From positions 1 to 33,326 of the forward strand of contig CAYFJO010000073.1 of the NCBI GenBank assembly GCA_964343305.1: a DNA stretch of 33,326 nt, written 5' to 3'. The translations under genes were made by a program, and so were the position numbers. This document shows, in pieces, positions 25,262-33,326 of the stretch. The notes under the pieces were generated by a model, which ran no database searches, was not told where the DNA came from, and saw only the letters and a program-made list of their open reading frames with translations. This DNA is from CAYFJO01 sp964343305 (GTDB lineage Bacteria > Planctomycetota > Planctomycetia > Pirellulales > Pirellulaceae). Within the stretch, counting starts at the first letter, position 1. Each line of letters opens with the position of its first letter.

Positions 25262-26311
25262 TTAGACTGGCAACTCGACACCAAGTCTTTCCGCCAGTGA
25301 AACCAGTTGTTGCCAGTTTTCGTCGTCCAGAAAGATGCCGTTGGTCGAGCGATCGGCGTAGACAAATCGTTCCGGATCGCCAGGCATCAGAATGCGATCC
25401 ACTCCGTCAATGCGAGTGGTGGTCTTTTGATACTTGACAAGTTGTTTGACTTCCGCGGCGAAATGATCTGTTCCGCCGAATTTGTCCGGATCGAGGGCCA
25501 TCATGAAAACACAGTTGCCTTTTTTGGGATAGGTGTCCTCACGGGCGGTCACTCCACCGGATAGCGCGCCGGTAAGGATCTCGATCATCAAGCTGAGGCC
25601 ATATCCTTTGTAAGCTTGCGCGCCACCCATGGGCAAAATCGAGCCCGGCGGATCGCTGTACAAATCATTCGGGTCATTCGTTGCCTGGCCGTCGCTGTTG
25701 AGAAGCCAACCGTCGGGAACTTGCTCGCCGGCGATCTTTTTCACTCGGACTTTGCCTTCGGCGGTTGCGCTGGTGCTGAAGTCAAGAATCAACGACTCGT
25801 CGCCGTTGGGAACTCCGATCGCCAGCGGATTAGTGCTCAATCGCGGTTCTTTCCCGCCTGGAGGTGCAACACGGACAGCAGCCCCGTGCGAGTTGACCAT
25901 CACGATCGCGACGAATCCTTGCTCCGTCGCGGCTTCCAGATATTCGCCCAACCGTCCGATATGGCCGGAGTGGATCATGGTGCCGATGGCCATTCCGTTT
26001 TCTCGCGACTTTTCGATCAAGCGGTCAAGCAACCGGCCAGCTTGTACCTGGCCGAATCCCCAATTCGCGTCGGTGACCAGATGCGTTGGCGACTCTTTGG
26101 TGACGGTCAGTTCCGCACCGGAAACGACTGTCCCTTTGTCGACCATGTCGACGTAAAACGGAATTCGCATCACGCCGTGCGATTCGTATCCGCGCAGATT
26201 TGATCCAACCAGGCTGGCGCCGACGCGTTGGGATTCTTCGTCGGTCGCTCCTCCGCCAGCGAGTAATTTGGTTGCGAAGTCTTGAAGTACATCAGGTTGG
26301 ATAGTAGGCAC
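25262..26311 (-). CDS. Malate/L-lactate/ureidoglycolate dehydrogenase (Ldh_2) family
   Basis: 349 residues from the GTG at 26311, which has AAGGA 9 nt upstream; an ATG at 26359 would add 16 unconserved residues and has no ribosome-binding site. The NAD(P)-dependent Ldh_2 fold is marked by LRGYESHGVMRIP (H45 is the likely catalytic histidine), SGHIGRLGEY and VNSHGAAVRVAPPGG. Oxidises a 2-hydroxy acid (malate, lactate, ureidoglycolate, sulfolactate and so on) to the 2-oxo acid. Which one is not clear; the nearby TauE-like permease and sulfatases make sulfolactate an option worth considering, but that is speculative. Confidence 0.88.
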   Translation of the reverse strand: MPTIQPDVLQDFATKLLAGGGATDEESQRVGASLVGSNLRGYESHGVMRIPFYVDMVDKGTVVSGAELTVTKESPTHLVTDANWGFGQVQAGRLLDRLIEKSRENGMAIGTMIHSGHIGRLGEYLEAATEQGFVAIVMVNSHGAAVRVAPPGGKEPRLSTNPLAIGVPNGDESLILDFSTSATAEGKVRVKKIAGEQVPDGWLLNSDGQATNDPNDLYSDPPGSILPMGGAQAYKGYGLSLMIEILTGALSGGVTAREDTYPKKGNCVFMMALDPDKFGGTDHFAAEVKQLVKYQKTTTRIDGVDRILMPGDPERFVYADRSTNGIFLDDENWQQLVSLAERLGVELPV

Positions 26312-26360
26312 GGTGGGAGTCCTTGGAGAATGGAAAGAGGTGAGGTGGGAATTGAACATC

Positions 26361-26426
26361 GAATGTCGAAAGTTGAAGTGGGGCCGACTTCAGACTTGGA
26401 AATTCCTTGTGCGAAATTCGACATTC
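26361..26426. repeat. Short inverted repeat in the trmL/Ldh_2 gap
   Basis: gaatgtcgaa at 26361-26370 and its exact complement at 26417-26426, with a smaller gaagt/acttc hairpin inside. Located between the stop of trmL and the start of the Ldh_2 gene on the same strand. Too loosely spaced for a simple terminator. Confidence 0.4.
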
Positions 26427-26430
26427 CAAT

Positions 26431-26913
26431 CTAGTCTGGCAGCATACCCACGGCATCCCACTGTCGCAACGCCTCGAAAGTGGCAACTGCGGCGGCGCTG
26501 GCAAGGTTGAGGCTGCGAACTTGCGGGCGAATTGGGATTCTCAACACGTTGGGCGAATTTCGCTCCAGCATCGCCGCCGGCAAGCCTTGCGTCTCGCTAC
26601 CAAAGACCAGGGCATCGCCAGGCTGGAACTTGGCCGTTGTATATAACCGCTCAGCCGTTTTCGTAAAGAACCACATTGGTCGTTCGCCCAGCCGCAAAAT
26701 CAAATCGTCCCAATCGTCGGTCACCTCCCACTCCAGATGTTCCCAATAGTCGAGCCCGGCACGCCGCAGCGCCCGCTGGTCTACGCGAAATCCAAGTGGA
26801 CGAACGAGCCAGAGTTTCGCGCCGACAGCAACACACGTCCGCCCGACATTCCCCGTGTTTTGCGGGATATCGGGCTCGTGCAAGATAATATGTAGTCGCG
26901 GGTCGTACTTCAC
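26431..26913 (-). CDS. trmL: tRNA (cytidine(34)-2'-O)-methyltransferase
   Basis: 160 residues, typical of the small SPOUT-class TrmL. Knot motifs are complete: HEPDIPQNTGNVGRTC (12-27), GSETQGLP (about 105-112) and RSLNLASAAAVA (about 133-144). It methylates the wobble 2'-O of tRNA-Leu isoacceptors with SAM. Start is a GTG at 26913 directly behind an AAAGGG box. Housekeeping function, cytoplasmic. It stands alone, same strand as the Ldh_2 gene after a 119-bp gap. Confidence 0.93.
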   Translation of the reverse strand: MKYDPRLHIILHEPDIPQNTGNVGRTCVAVGAKLWLVRPLGFRVDQRALRRAGLDYWEHLEWEVTDDWDDLILRLGERPMWFFTKTAERLYTTAKFQPGDALVFGSETQGLPAAMLERNSPNVLRIPIRPQVRSLNLASAAAVATFEALRQWDAVGMLPD

Positions 26914-27138
26914 CCCTTTGGCATATCAATGGCCATCAGCGTGGTCAAGTCCAACATGCAAGCGAAATCACGCGTTTCGTTCAATTGAACCTTTTCAGCA
27001 TTTCGTGCGTCTACAAGTTTGGCAGACCAAAATCGCGACGGATTTGCTGCCAGTTGTTACGATTCAGGTAACTGAGGGAACCGGTTATCAATAAGCCACA
27101 GGGAATGTCGGCGATCTCCAACAGAGAGGACAGCCGCC

Positions 27139-27345
27139 ATGACCGAGAAACCAGCCAACCCAAATCGACTCGTTTTAACCAACGATTCTGCTGTCGGCCG
27201 CATCACGGTCGACATGGAAGCGTTTTTCAATTTCAGCTTCTGGATGGCCGAGGAGTTGGAAGACCTGGTTGAACGCTGGCGTCACAAGACCGCGTCCCGC
27301 CAGCCAAACTTCCGACGCACGCAGCAGCGAAGCCAAACGCCGTAA
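27139..27345 (+). CDS. Small conserved-looking protein of unknown function
   Basis: 68 residues with GAGAGGA upstream of the ATG. The middle part VGRITVDMEAFFNFSFWMAEELEDLVERW is rich in aromatic and acidic residues and predicts an amphipathic helix; the tail is basic. No signal peptide or Cys motif. It reads as coding (no alternative frame on either strand is better) and similar short proteins occur in related planctomycetes as I remember them, but no function is known. Confidence 0.6.
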   Translation: MTEKPANPNRLVLTNDSAVGRITVDMEAFFNFSFWMAEELEDLVERWRHKTASRQPNFRRTQQRSQTP

Positions 27346-27481
27346 GCCGACGTCGGCAACTCGAATATGGCAAGGGCGGAGTGCCAGTTGGAGCTTTCGC
27401 CCTCCGTTCTTTTGGCGACGTATCTTTTATCCACGAGGCGGACTATTCTGTGGTGATGATAACTCAACCATGGAGTGTGAA

Positions 27482-28921
27482 ATGAATGCCCGCCTGGCCC
27501 TTCTTTTTCTTTCTCTACTGATTGTTAGTGTCGATGCTGCCGAGCGTCCCAACATCCTGGTCATTTCGATTGACGATTTGAACGACTGGACGGGATGTTT
27601 GCGAGGGCATCCGCAAGCTCACACGCCCAACATCGATCGCCTGGCCAAACGCGGAACTCTGTTCGCCAACGCGCATTGTCAAGCGCCGGTTTGCACGCCG
27701 TCCCGCGCGTCGATGGTTTCGGGAATGTATCCATCGACGACCGGCCTCTACTTTTTACAACCGGGCCTGGATGCTTCCGAGGTTGCGCGCGAGCATCCCA
27801 ATTTGCTCGCCCATTTTGCCGATGCGGGCTATCACACGATGGGTGCGGGCAAGTTTGTCCACGGCGGAAACGATGGCAAGTACTACAAGGAGTATGGCGG
27901 CGGCATGGGCGGCTTTGGTCCTTTGCCGGCAAAGAAGATCGCTTATCCGGATGGTCTGAAACTTTGGGACTGGGGGCCGTTCCCTGAGAACGAAGCAGAC
28001 ATGCCCGACACAAAGATCGCGGACTTCGCTGTCGAACGACTCAACCAGAAACACGACAAGCCGTTCTTCCTTGTTGCGGGGTTTTGGCGGCCACATGTGC
28101 CGATGTTCACTCCGCCCAAGTGGTTCGATTTGTTCCCGCCGGACAAAGTCGAATTGCCGGAAGTCGTGGCTGGCGACCAGGACGACATCTCGGACTATGC
28201 CAAGGAATTGACGATCGGCTTGCCCGCGCCACGTCACGAGTGGTTTGTGAAAAACAAAGCTTGGCGCGAAGCCGTGCGGTCGTATCTCGCGAGCGTGGCT
28301 TTCGTCGATCATTGCGTGGGTCGAGTGATAGATTCGTTGGAAAAGAGCAAGTATCGAGACAACACGATTGTCGTGTTGCTGTCGGATCATGGCTGGCATC
28401 TCGGTGAAAAAGAGCGATGGGCAAAACGCTCGTTATGGAACGACAGCACGCGGGTACCGCTGGTCATTTCCGCAGCGGGATTTGAGCACGGACTCGTCAG
28501 TCAACGGCCCGCGGGACTGATCGACATTTATCCGACATTGCTGGAACTCACAGGGTTGCCAGCGTTGGACTGTTTGGAAGGCCAGAGCCTCGTGCCGCTG
28601 CTGAAAGATCCCGAGGCAAAATGGGACCGACCGATTTTGACAACGTATTGCCCCAACAACCATTCGCTCCGTTCGACATTTTGGCACTACATTCGATATG
28701 CCGACGGTAGCGAAGAACTCTATGATCATCGAGTGGATCCACACGAGTTTCGCAATGTTGCCGGCAAGCCCGAACACGGGGCACTCCTCGATGAGTTTCG
28801 ACGGGAATTGCCGACGACGAATGTTGCACCCATCATTTCACCCAACTTCAAGAGATGGGAAGTGGAAGCGTGGCAAAACGCAGAACGTTTGAAACAGAAG
28901 GCAACGAAGCGAACGAAGTGA
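27482..28921 (+). CDS. Sulfatase, iduronate-2-sulfatase-like (Cys-type)
   Basis: 479 residues from the ATG at 27482, with GGAG 6 nt upstream; ATG 27470 in the same frame is an alternative. A signal peptide (1-20, VDAA end) precedes ERPNILVISIDDLNDW (D31/D32 metal ligands). The signature VCTPSRAS carries C71 to be converted to formylglycine, with R75. SDHGWHLGEKERW and STRVPLVI are characteristic of the iduronate-2-sulfatase/choline-sulfatase branch. Exported enzyme that removes sulfate from a carbohydrate; substrate not determined. Its stop is 2 bp from the convergent RlmKL gene's stop. Confidence 0.93.
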   Translation: MNARLALLFLSLLIVSVDAAERPNILVISIDDLNDWTGCLRGHPQAHTPNIDRLAKRGTLFANAHCQAPVCTPSRASMVSGMYPSTTGLYFLQPGLDASEVAREHPNLLAHFADAGYHTMGAGKFVHGGNDGKYYKEYGGGMGGFGPLPAKKIAYPDGLKLWDWGPFPENEADMPDTKIADFAVERLNQKHDKPFFLVAGFWRPHVPMFTPPKWFDLFPPDKVELPEVVAGDQDDISDYAKELTIGLPAPRHEWFVKNKAWREAVRSYLASVAFVDHCVGRVIDSLEKSKYRDNTIVVLLSDHGWHLGEKERWAKRSLWNDSTRVPLVISAAGFEHGLVSQRPAGLIDIYPTLLELTGLPALDCLEGQSLVPLLKDPEAKWDRPILTTYCPNNHSLRSTFWHYIRYADGSEELYDHRVDPHEFRNVAGKPEHGALLDEFRRELPTTNVAPIISPNFKRWEVEAWQNAERLKQKATKRTK

Positions 28922-28923
28922 TT

Positions 28924-31050
28924 CTAGTCAGCGACGATTCGCCAGCAACGATGGATGCGACGGTTGCGAAAATCGGGCGGCACGGTTTGTTTGCTGATCT
29001 CGTGACACTTCATTCCGTCGAGACGGGTTTCATCGAACTTGAAGCGACGAAAGTTCGTCGAAAAATAAATCGCTCCGCCAGATGAAATGTGCTGGCCGAC
29101 CCGGTTCAGCAACTGGGCGTAGTCCCGCTGCACATCCCAGTCATGGCCGATGTCTTTGCTATTCGAAAATGTCGGCGGATCAACGATGGCCAAGTCGTAT
29201 TGAACGTCGCGATCCAGGCCTTTCAAGTAGTCCACCACATCAGACTCGATGCCACGATGACGGCGATCGTGTAATTCGTTGAGCAGCAGATTTTCCTTTG
29301 CCCAGTCGAGGTAGGTTGGTGTCGAATCCACGGTGGTCGTTGTCTTTGCTCCGCCGGCCGCCGCGTAAACCGTAAAACTGCCCGTGTAAGCGAACAGGTT
29401 CAAGACGCGTTTGTTGGCCGCTTGATCGCGAACCATTTGGCGAGTGATGCGGTGATCGAGGAACAACCCGGTGTCGAGGTAGTCCGACAAGTTGACTTTG
29501 AATCGCAGCCCGCCTTCGGTAACAACAAACTCGTGCCCGTCGCTGCCGCGCCGCTCGTACTGGGATGTGCCGCGCTGGTGGTCGCGAAACTTCATAAAGA
29601 TGTTGGACGGATGGATTTCCATTACTTCGCCTGCCGTCTTCTTCATCAAGTCTAGCCAATCGGCATGTTGCGCGGGCGTGCGATCATGCGGGCGATCAAA
29701 CTCCGCGATATGCAGCCGATCTTCGTATCGATCGACGACCAGCGGCACTTCCGGGACGTCACGTTCATACAGGCGGTAACAAGTGATCCCGCGCCCCGGC
29801 CAACGACGCAGGTGACGTGCCCTTTTCGTTAACCGGCTGCGAAACTCGGCCGCTTGACGATCGGCTGTGCTATCAAGGCCGCCGAAAACTTGGACTTTCG
29901 GCGTGTCGCTCGGCTTCGTCTTACTTGGCTCGGGCCCGTGAAATTGAAAATACTGACACTCAATTCGCCCGTTGTACAGCTTTCGTCGTCGGTCCGCTCG
30001 CTGGCCAATCGCGCGTTCAAAATCGGGATGCGCCGTCAAAACAAAGTGCGACCAAGTCGGCAATCGCCGCAAGACGCGAGGGAAACTTCTGTAAAGCTCT
30101 TCGACTTCACGCTGCTCGCCAATCCGACGGCCGTAGGGAGGATTGCAGATGACGCACCCATATTCGCGTTTACTCGTCAACTCGGCGAACGGTCGCTCTT
30201 GAAAGTGGATATCGTCTTCGACTCCGACCGCGGCGGCGTGTTCGCGCGCCAGCATTAAATCACGCGAGCTGATGTCCGTGCCCATGATTCGCTCGTCCAG
30301 ATTTGGAGCGATCAGGTCTTTAGCTTCCTCGCGAGTTGCCTGCCAAAGATTGTTTTCCAGCCACGGCCAGGTTTCCCCAACGAAAGTTCGGCGCAAACCG
30401 GGCGCTATGTTTCTGCCCAGCATGGCGGCTTCGATGGCAATCGTGCCGCTGCCACAAAAGGGATCGATCAGCGGCCGGTTCGCTTTCCAAAAACTCAACG
30501 AAACGAGTGCGGCGGCCAACGTCTCGCGCAAGGGGGCTTTGCCCGCGTGAGGGCGATATCCGCGCTTGTGAAGGCCCTCGCCGGTCGTGTCGATCGTCAA
30601 CGTGGCGACGTCGTCCAGCAGCGCGACCTCAACAGCATATCGTGCTCCCGATTCGGGCAACTCGCCGACGCCGTGCCTTGCTTTTAGTGCGTCAACAATT
30701 GCCCGTTTGACTGCCCGTTGACACGCGGGGACGCTGGACAATTGCGACTTGATGGATTTGCCTGAAACCGGAAAACTTCCCTCGGACGGAATCCACTCGT
30801 GCCACGGCAAAGCCGACGTTTGGTCAAACAATGCGTCGAAGTCCGGGGCGTTGAAACGTCCCACGCAAATCAACACACGCTCGGCACAACGCAGATGCAG
30901 GTTTGCACGGCAGATTGCCGACGGTTCGGCCGTGAACACGATGCGGCCGGGTTGTAATGTCCGCGCCTCGTAGCCCAACGCGTTCAACTCGCGTTTCACG
31001 ACGGCTTCCAGCCCGAATGCACAGGTTGCGATGAGGTCCAATTCGTCCAT
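28924..31050 (-). CDS. rlmL: Bifunctional 23S rRNA methyltransferase RlmKL
   Basis: 708 residues from the ATG at 31050 (a GTG directly before it would add one residue). Order: N-terminal ferredoxin-like/THUMP region (about 1-160), an N2-guanine methyltransferase with DPFCGSGT (196-203) and NPPYG (303-307), and a C-terminal methyltransferase with VLNLFAYTGSFTV and DPPTFSNS (624-631). This matches the fused RlmL (m2G2445) plus RlmK (m7G2069) enzyme. Both active-site motifs are intact. Cytoplasmic, acts on pre-50S rRNA. Confidence 0.94.
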   Translation of the reverse strand: MDELDLIATCAFGLEAVVKRELNALGYEARTLQPGRIVFTAEPSAICRANLHLRCAERVLICVGRFNAPDFDALFDQTSALPWHEWIPSEGSFPVSGKSIKSQLSSVPACQRAVKRAIVDALKARHGVGELPESGARYAVEVALLDDVATLTIDTTGEGLHKRGYRPHAGKAPLRETLAAALVSLSFWKANRPLIDPFCGSGTIAIEAAMLGRNIAPGLRRTFVGETWPWLENNLWQATREEAKDLIAPNLDERIMGTDISSRDLMLAREHAAAVGVEDDIHFQERPFAELTSKREYGCVICNPPYGRRIGEQREVEELYRSFPRVLRRLPTWSHFVLTAHPDFERAIGQRADRRRKLYNGRIECQYFQFHGPEPSKTKPSDTPKVQVFGGLDSTADRQAAEFRSRLTKRARHLRRWPGRGITCYRLYERDVPEVPLVVDRYEDRLHIAEFDRPHDRTPAQHADWLDLMKKTAGEVMEIHPSNIFMKFRDHQRGTSQYERRGSDGHEFVVTEGGLRFKVNLSDYLDTGLFLDHRITRQMVRDQAANKRVLNLFAYTGSFTVYAAAGGAKTTTTVDSTPTYLDWAKENLLLNELHDRRHRGIESDVVDYLKGLDRDVQYDLAIVDPPTFSNSKDIGHDWDVQRDYAQLLNRVGQHISSGGAIYFSTNFRRFKFDETRLDGMKCHEISKQTVPPDFRNRRIHRCWRIVAD

Positions 31051-31184
31051 CACCGCATTGTGGTGGCGGTAACGTGATCACGCAATCCACGCAGATACCG
31101 CCTCGGAGCTTATCTCGAAACCGAGGCCGGCTCCCTTGGCCGCGTGTGCCTGTCCCGCTTTTGGCATTGGGCTCTTTGGACCCC

Positions 31185-33032
31185 CTACTCGCGATATTGA
31201 TAGATCGGCAGGTGCCGGTAGTAAACTTCCAGCATGAAAACACAGAAACACGTTGTAAATAGCCGGCCGCCGTGGGCGGCACCCCATTGATCGACAAAGG
31301 GATCCCAACTTCCTTTTTCGCGACCCGTCATCAATTGGCTTTTCGGAATAACCTCGCGCATCACTTCGTTCCACCTGTCCCAATACTCACCTTCCATGTG
31401 ATGCAGGAATTGAGCAGCGTAATACCAATAGTAGACGTTTCGGTTGTCTTCCCAGTCGATCGGGTTCTGCAAAACATATTGGCTCCCGGAAATCAACCGC
31501 TCATCGTCTTGTTTCCAGCCAAGATACTGGCGACAAAGCAAAGCTTCCGCGGTCATCGTGGGGCTGACCGATTTTGTCGATTGATACACGTAGCGCGCAC
31601 CACCTTGCTGCTGGACGCTATCAAGAAACCTGGTCACGCCGTCGAGGGTTTCTTGCGGCACTTCTAGTCCCGCCATTCTTGCACTTTGTAGCGCCATCAC
31701 ATACCACCCAGTTACAGACGTGTCGGAATCACCCCGTGGATAATATCGCCAACCGCCCTTGGGTGACTGTGAGTCGATTGCAAATTGGACAGCCAATTCC
31801 GCCGCGCCGCGAAGCTGCTTGTCCTTGGTCATGCCGTACAGTTCACAGATCACGATGGTTGCTTGAGCCTGGCTATATAAACTGTGCTGTGGCACATTGT
31901 CTCGCTCTTGGTAGAAAAAGCCATCCGCATCTTGCATGTCGAGCAGTGCCTCGATTCCCTTGGCGACGTTCGTTCTAAATTCGCCGGACTTGTGCGTATT
32001 GCCAGCACCCTGAAACGCCAACAGCGCCATGGACGTCGCAGCGCAATAGTTTTCGATGCTGCCGCCGTTTGCATACTTGCCCATCAAACTCCACCGGCCA
32101 TCGCGTTGTTGATTTCGAGCGAGCCATTCAAGGCCTCGCTTGACGGCCTCTTCCGTGGACGCGTTCCCGCCGTATTTCGCCAGCAGCGATTTCTTGCTTC
32201 CTTTTTCACGGCCCGACAATGCGTTCCCAGGCGTGGGCACGTCGATGTCTGATGACGCCGTCGTCCCCAACAGCGACGTGTCCAATTCAGGCATCGCCGC
32301 CAACGGATCGTTGACTTCTGTGAGATCTTCCGCCACAATCGCCTCCGACATTTCACTGGCATCGAAGGACTCCAGCATAAAGGCTGAATCATCCAGTTGC
32401 ATGCCCTCTTCCTCGGAGTATTTCGCCTCCACTTCGACCACATCCTGAAACGCATTTTGCAGTGTGAATAGCCCCACGATAATCAGCCCCACAAGATGAA
32501 TGACGAGACTGACGACCCAAGGCGGAGCCTCACGCACGACCTTTTGGGTAACATCGGCATCTTCCTCGCCCTCGGGATCTTCATTTCGAACACCTACGCC
32601 CGTTGATTGCAGCGGAACAGGGCGTGAACCTGCTGCTGGCCCAGAGTGTGGCTTTGTCTTTGACGGATCGACCGGAATGGGACGCGAACCTCGCGCCTGC
32701 GGTTGGCTTGGTGTCGAGGTCGTTGCACTAGCGACCGGAATGGGACGCGAACTCTTCGGAGTCACGGGGACAGGGCGCGGTTGATTCGGAGCCACCACAG
32801 GCTCGTTCACGACAGGTTGATTTGGGATGACTGGCTGGTTTGGAATCAGCGGCTGATTGGGCATGACCGGCTGGTTCGGCACTGGGATGTTTGGCTGATT
32901 TGCTGTCGCCGGAACGGGCGCATTCGACGAAACTGGTTGATTAGGGGCGATCGACGAGTTGCCGGCGATCGGTTGGCCTGGCGTGGGTGGGATAGGCTGT
33001 CCGCCGAGCTGGTCAGGATTTGGGACGGACAT
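31185..33032 (-). CDS. Membrane-anchored prenyltransferase/squalene-cyclase-repeat protein with Pro-rich N-terminus
   Basis: 615 codons including the stop, from the ATG at 33032; a longer frame to 33122 adds an unlikely basic stretch. Residues 1-165 are Pro/Asn/Gln-rich and contain a run of PNQPxx hexads (52-75) and three SRPIPV-type motifs (95-100, 116-121, 136-141). One membrane segment follows (171-190). From about 300 an alpha/alpha barrel of the terpene-cyclase/prenyltransferase fold begins, marked by GLEWLARNQQRDGRWSL, GIEALLDMQDADGFFY and FAIDSQSPKGGWRYYPRG. The DxDD motif of squalene cyclases is not seen, so a binding rather than a cyclising role is likely. Such proteins are frequent in planctomycetes, function unknown. 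Weak Shine-Dalgarno sequence. Confidence 0.87.
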   Translation of the reverse strand: MSVPNPDQLGGQPIPPTPGQPIAGNSSIAPNQPVSSNAPVPATANQPNIPVPNQPVMPNQPLIPNQPVIPNQPVVNEPVVAPNQPRPVPVTPKSSRPIPVASATTSTPSQPQARGSRPIPVDPSKTKPHSGPAAGSRPVPLQSTGVGVRNEDPEGEEDADVTQKVVREAPPWVVSLVIHLVGLIIVGLFTLQNAFQDVVEVEAKYSEEEGMQLDDSAFMLESFDASEMSEAIVAEDLTEVNDPLAAMPELDTSLLGTTASSDIDVPTPGNALSGREKGSKKSLLAKYGGNASTEEAVKRGLEWLARNQQRDGRWSLMGKYANGGSIENYCAATSMALLAFQGAGNTHKSGEFRTNVAKGIEALLDMQDADGFFYQERDNVPQHSLYSQAQATIVICELYGMTKDKQLRGAAELAVQFAIDSQSPKGGWRYYPRGDSDTSVTGWYVMALQSARMAGLEVPQETLDGVTRFLDSVQQQGGARYVYQSTKSVSPTMTAEALLCRQYLGWKQDDERLISGSQYVLQNPIDWEDNRNVYYWYYAAQFLHHMEGEYWDRWNEVMREVIPKSQLMTGREKGSWDPFVDQWGAAHGGRLFTTCFCVFMLEVYYRHLPIYQYRE

Positions 33033-33221
33033 GCGAAAAACTCGCTGGGAGGAGCCGTAATGTTTGATGAGCCGTGATCGGTTCCGAAAAGCGCGAAATG
33101 CGTCGCCTGAGCCTTCAATCAAAGTCTAACAGTCGACCTACTTAGCGCCAAGCAAGAACTCCCTTCGCGATGGACAACCACAACCGTGCGCGGCATGGTT
33201 CGCCGAATCCCGCATGTCCCC

Positions 33222-33249
33222 TCGACGGCAGCCGGGATTCGGATAAAAT
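33222..33249 (+). promoter_or_regulatory. Possible promoter of the initiator tRNA gene
   Basis: TCGACG at 33222-33227 (4 of 6 to TTGACA), 16-bp spacer and TAAAAT at 33244-33249 (5 of 6 to TATAAT), ending 23 bp before the tRNA. Position fits a tRNA promoter. Confidence 0.4.
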
Positions 33250-33272
33250 CGACTTTTAACAACTGAAATTAA

Positions 33273-33326
<54 letters not shown>

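Overview
The window looks like a chromosomal segment of a planctomycete, most likely of the Pirellulaceae type. Two sulfatases, a PQQ-type propeller with an SHD1 domain, a receptor-like Ser/Thr kinase, a proline-rich prenyltransferase-repeat protein, a zinc-ribbon membrane protein and many secreted proteins of unknown role all point that way. The taxonomic call is an inference from protein types; no marker gene is present. No phage, transposase or CRISPR array is visible.

Layout. 1-1307 (-): 3' part missing from the window, secreted methyltransferase/PQQ-propeller fusion. 1473-3665 (+): TIR domain joined to a P-loop NTPase, a candidate antiphage protein. 3821-5433 (+): histidine-rich polytopic membrane protein coupled (TGATG) to a one-TM partner, behind a near-consensus promoter. 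5466-7184 (-): zinc-ribbon membrane protein with a degenerate gluzincin-like domain. 7334-8113 (+): inositol monophosphatase. 8150-8521 (-): lipoprotein. 8522-8920: gene-free, with two long inverted repeats. 8921-9220 (-): probable remnant of a larger protein. 9295-9846 (+): peroxiredoxin-like gene with an in-frame TGA. 9940-11049 (-): enolase-superfamily enzyme. 11324-12004 (+): PlsC-like acyltransferase. 12024-17510 (-): SHD1/PQQ protein, Ser/Thr kinase with a DJ-1-like domain, DUF167 protein and MORN-type protein. 17888-20643 (-): hydrolase and sulfatase two-gene operon. 20716-24408 (-): three-subunit molybdenum hydroxylase operon. Then TauE-like permease (+), Ldh_2-type dehydrogenase (-), TrmL (-), a 68-residue protein (+), a second sulfatase (+), RlmKL (-), a prenyltransferase-repeat membrane protein (-), and the 5' part of an initiator tRNA-Met (+) at the right edge.

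The most notable observation is at 9295-9846. The reading frame of a PRXL2/AAED1-like peroxiredoxin is interrupted only by one TGA, exactly where the family carries the first Cys of its CxxC motif, giving UxxC. A 7-bp hairpin with a GGC loop begins 15 nt after the TGA, as expected for a bacterial SECIS element. This is probably an unannotated selenoprotein; ordinary gene callers would start it after the redox centre.

How the genes work together: the hydrolase/sulfatase pair, the second sulfatase and possibly the TauE-like permease (family substrates: sulfite and organosulfonates) fit the breakdown of sulfated organic matter. The molybdenum hydroxylase subunits overlap and form one enzyme of unknown substrate. 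RlmKL, TrmL and the initiator tRNA are translation housekeeping. The remaining genes are mostly single-gene units on alternating strands.
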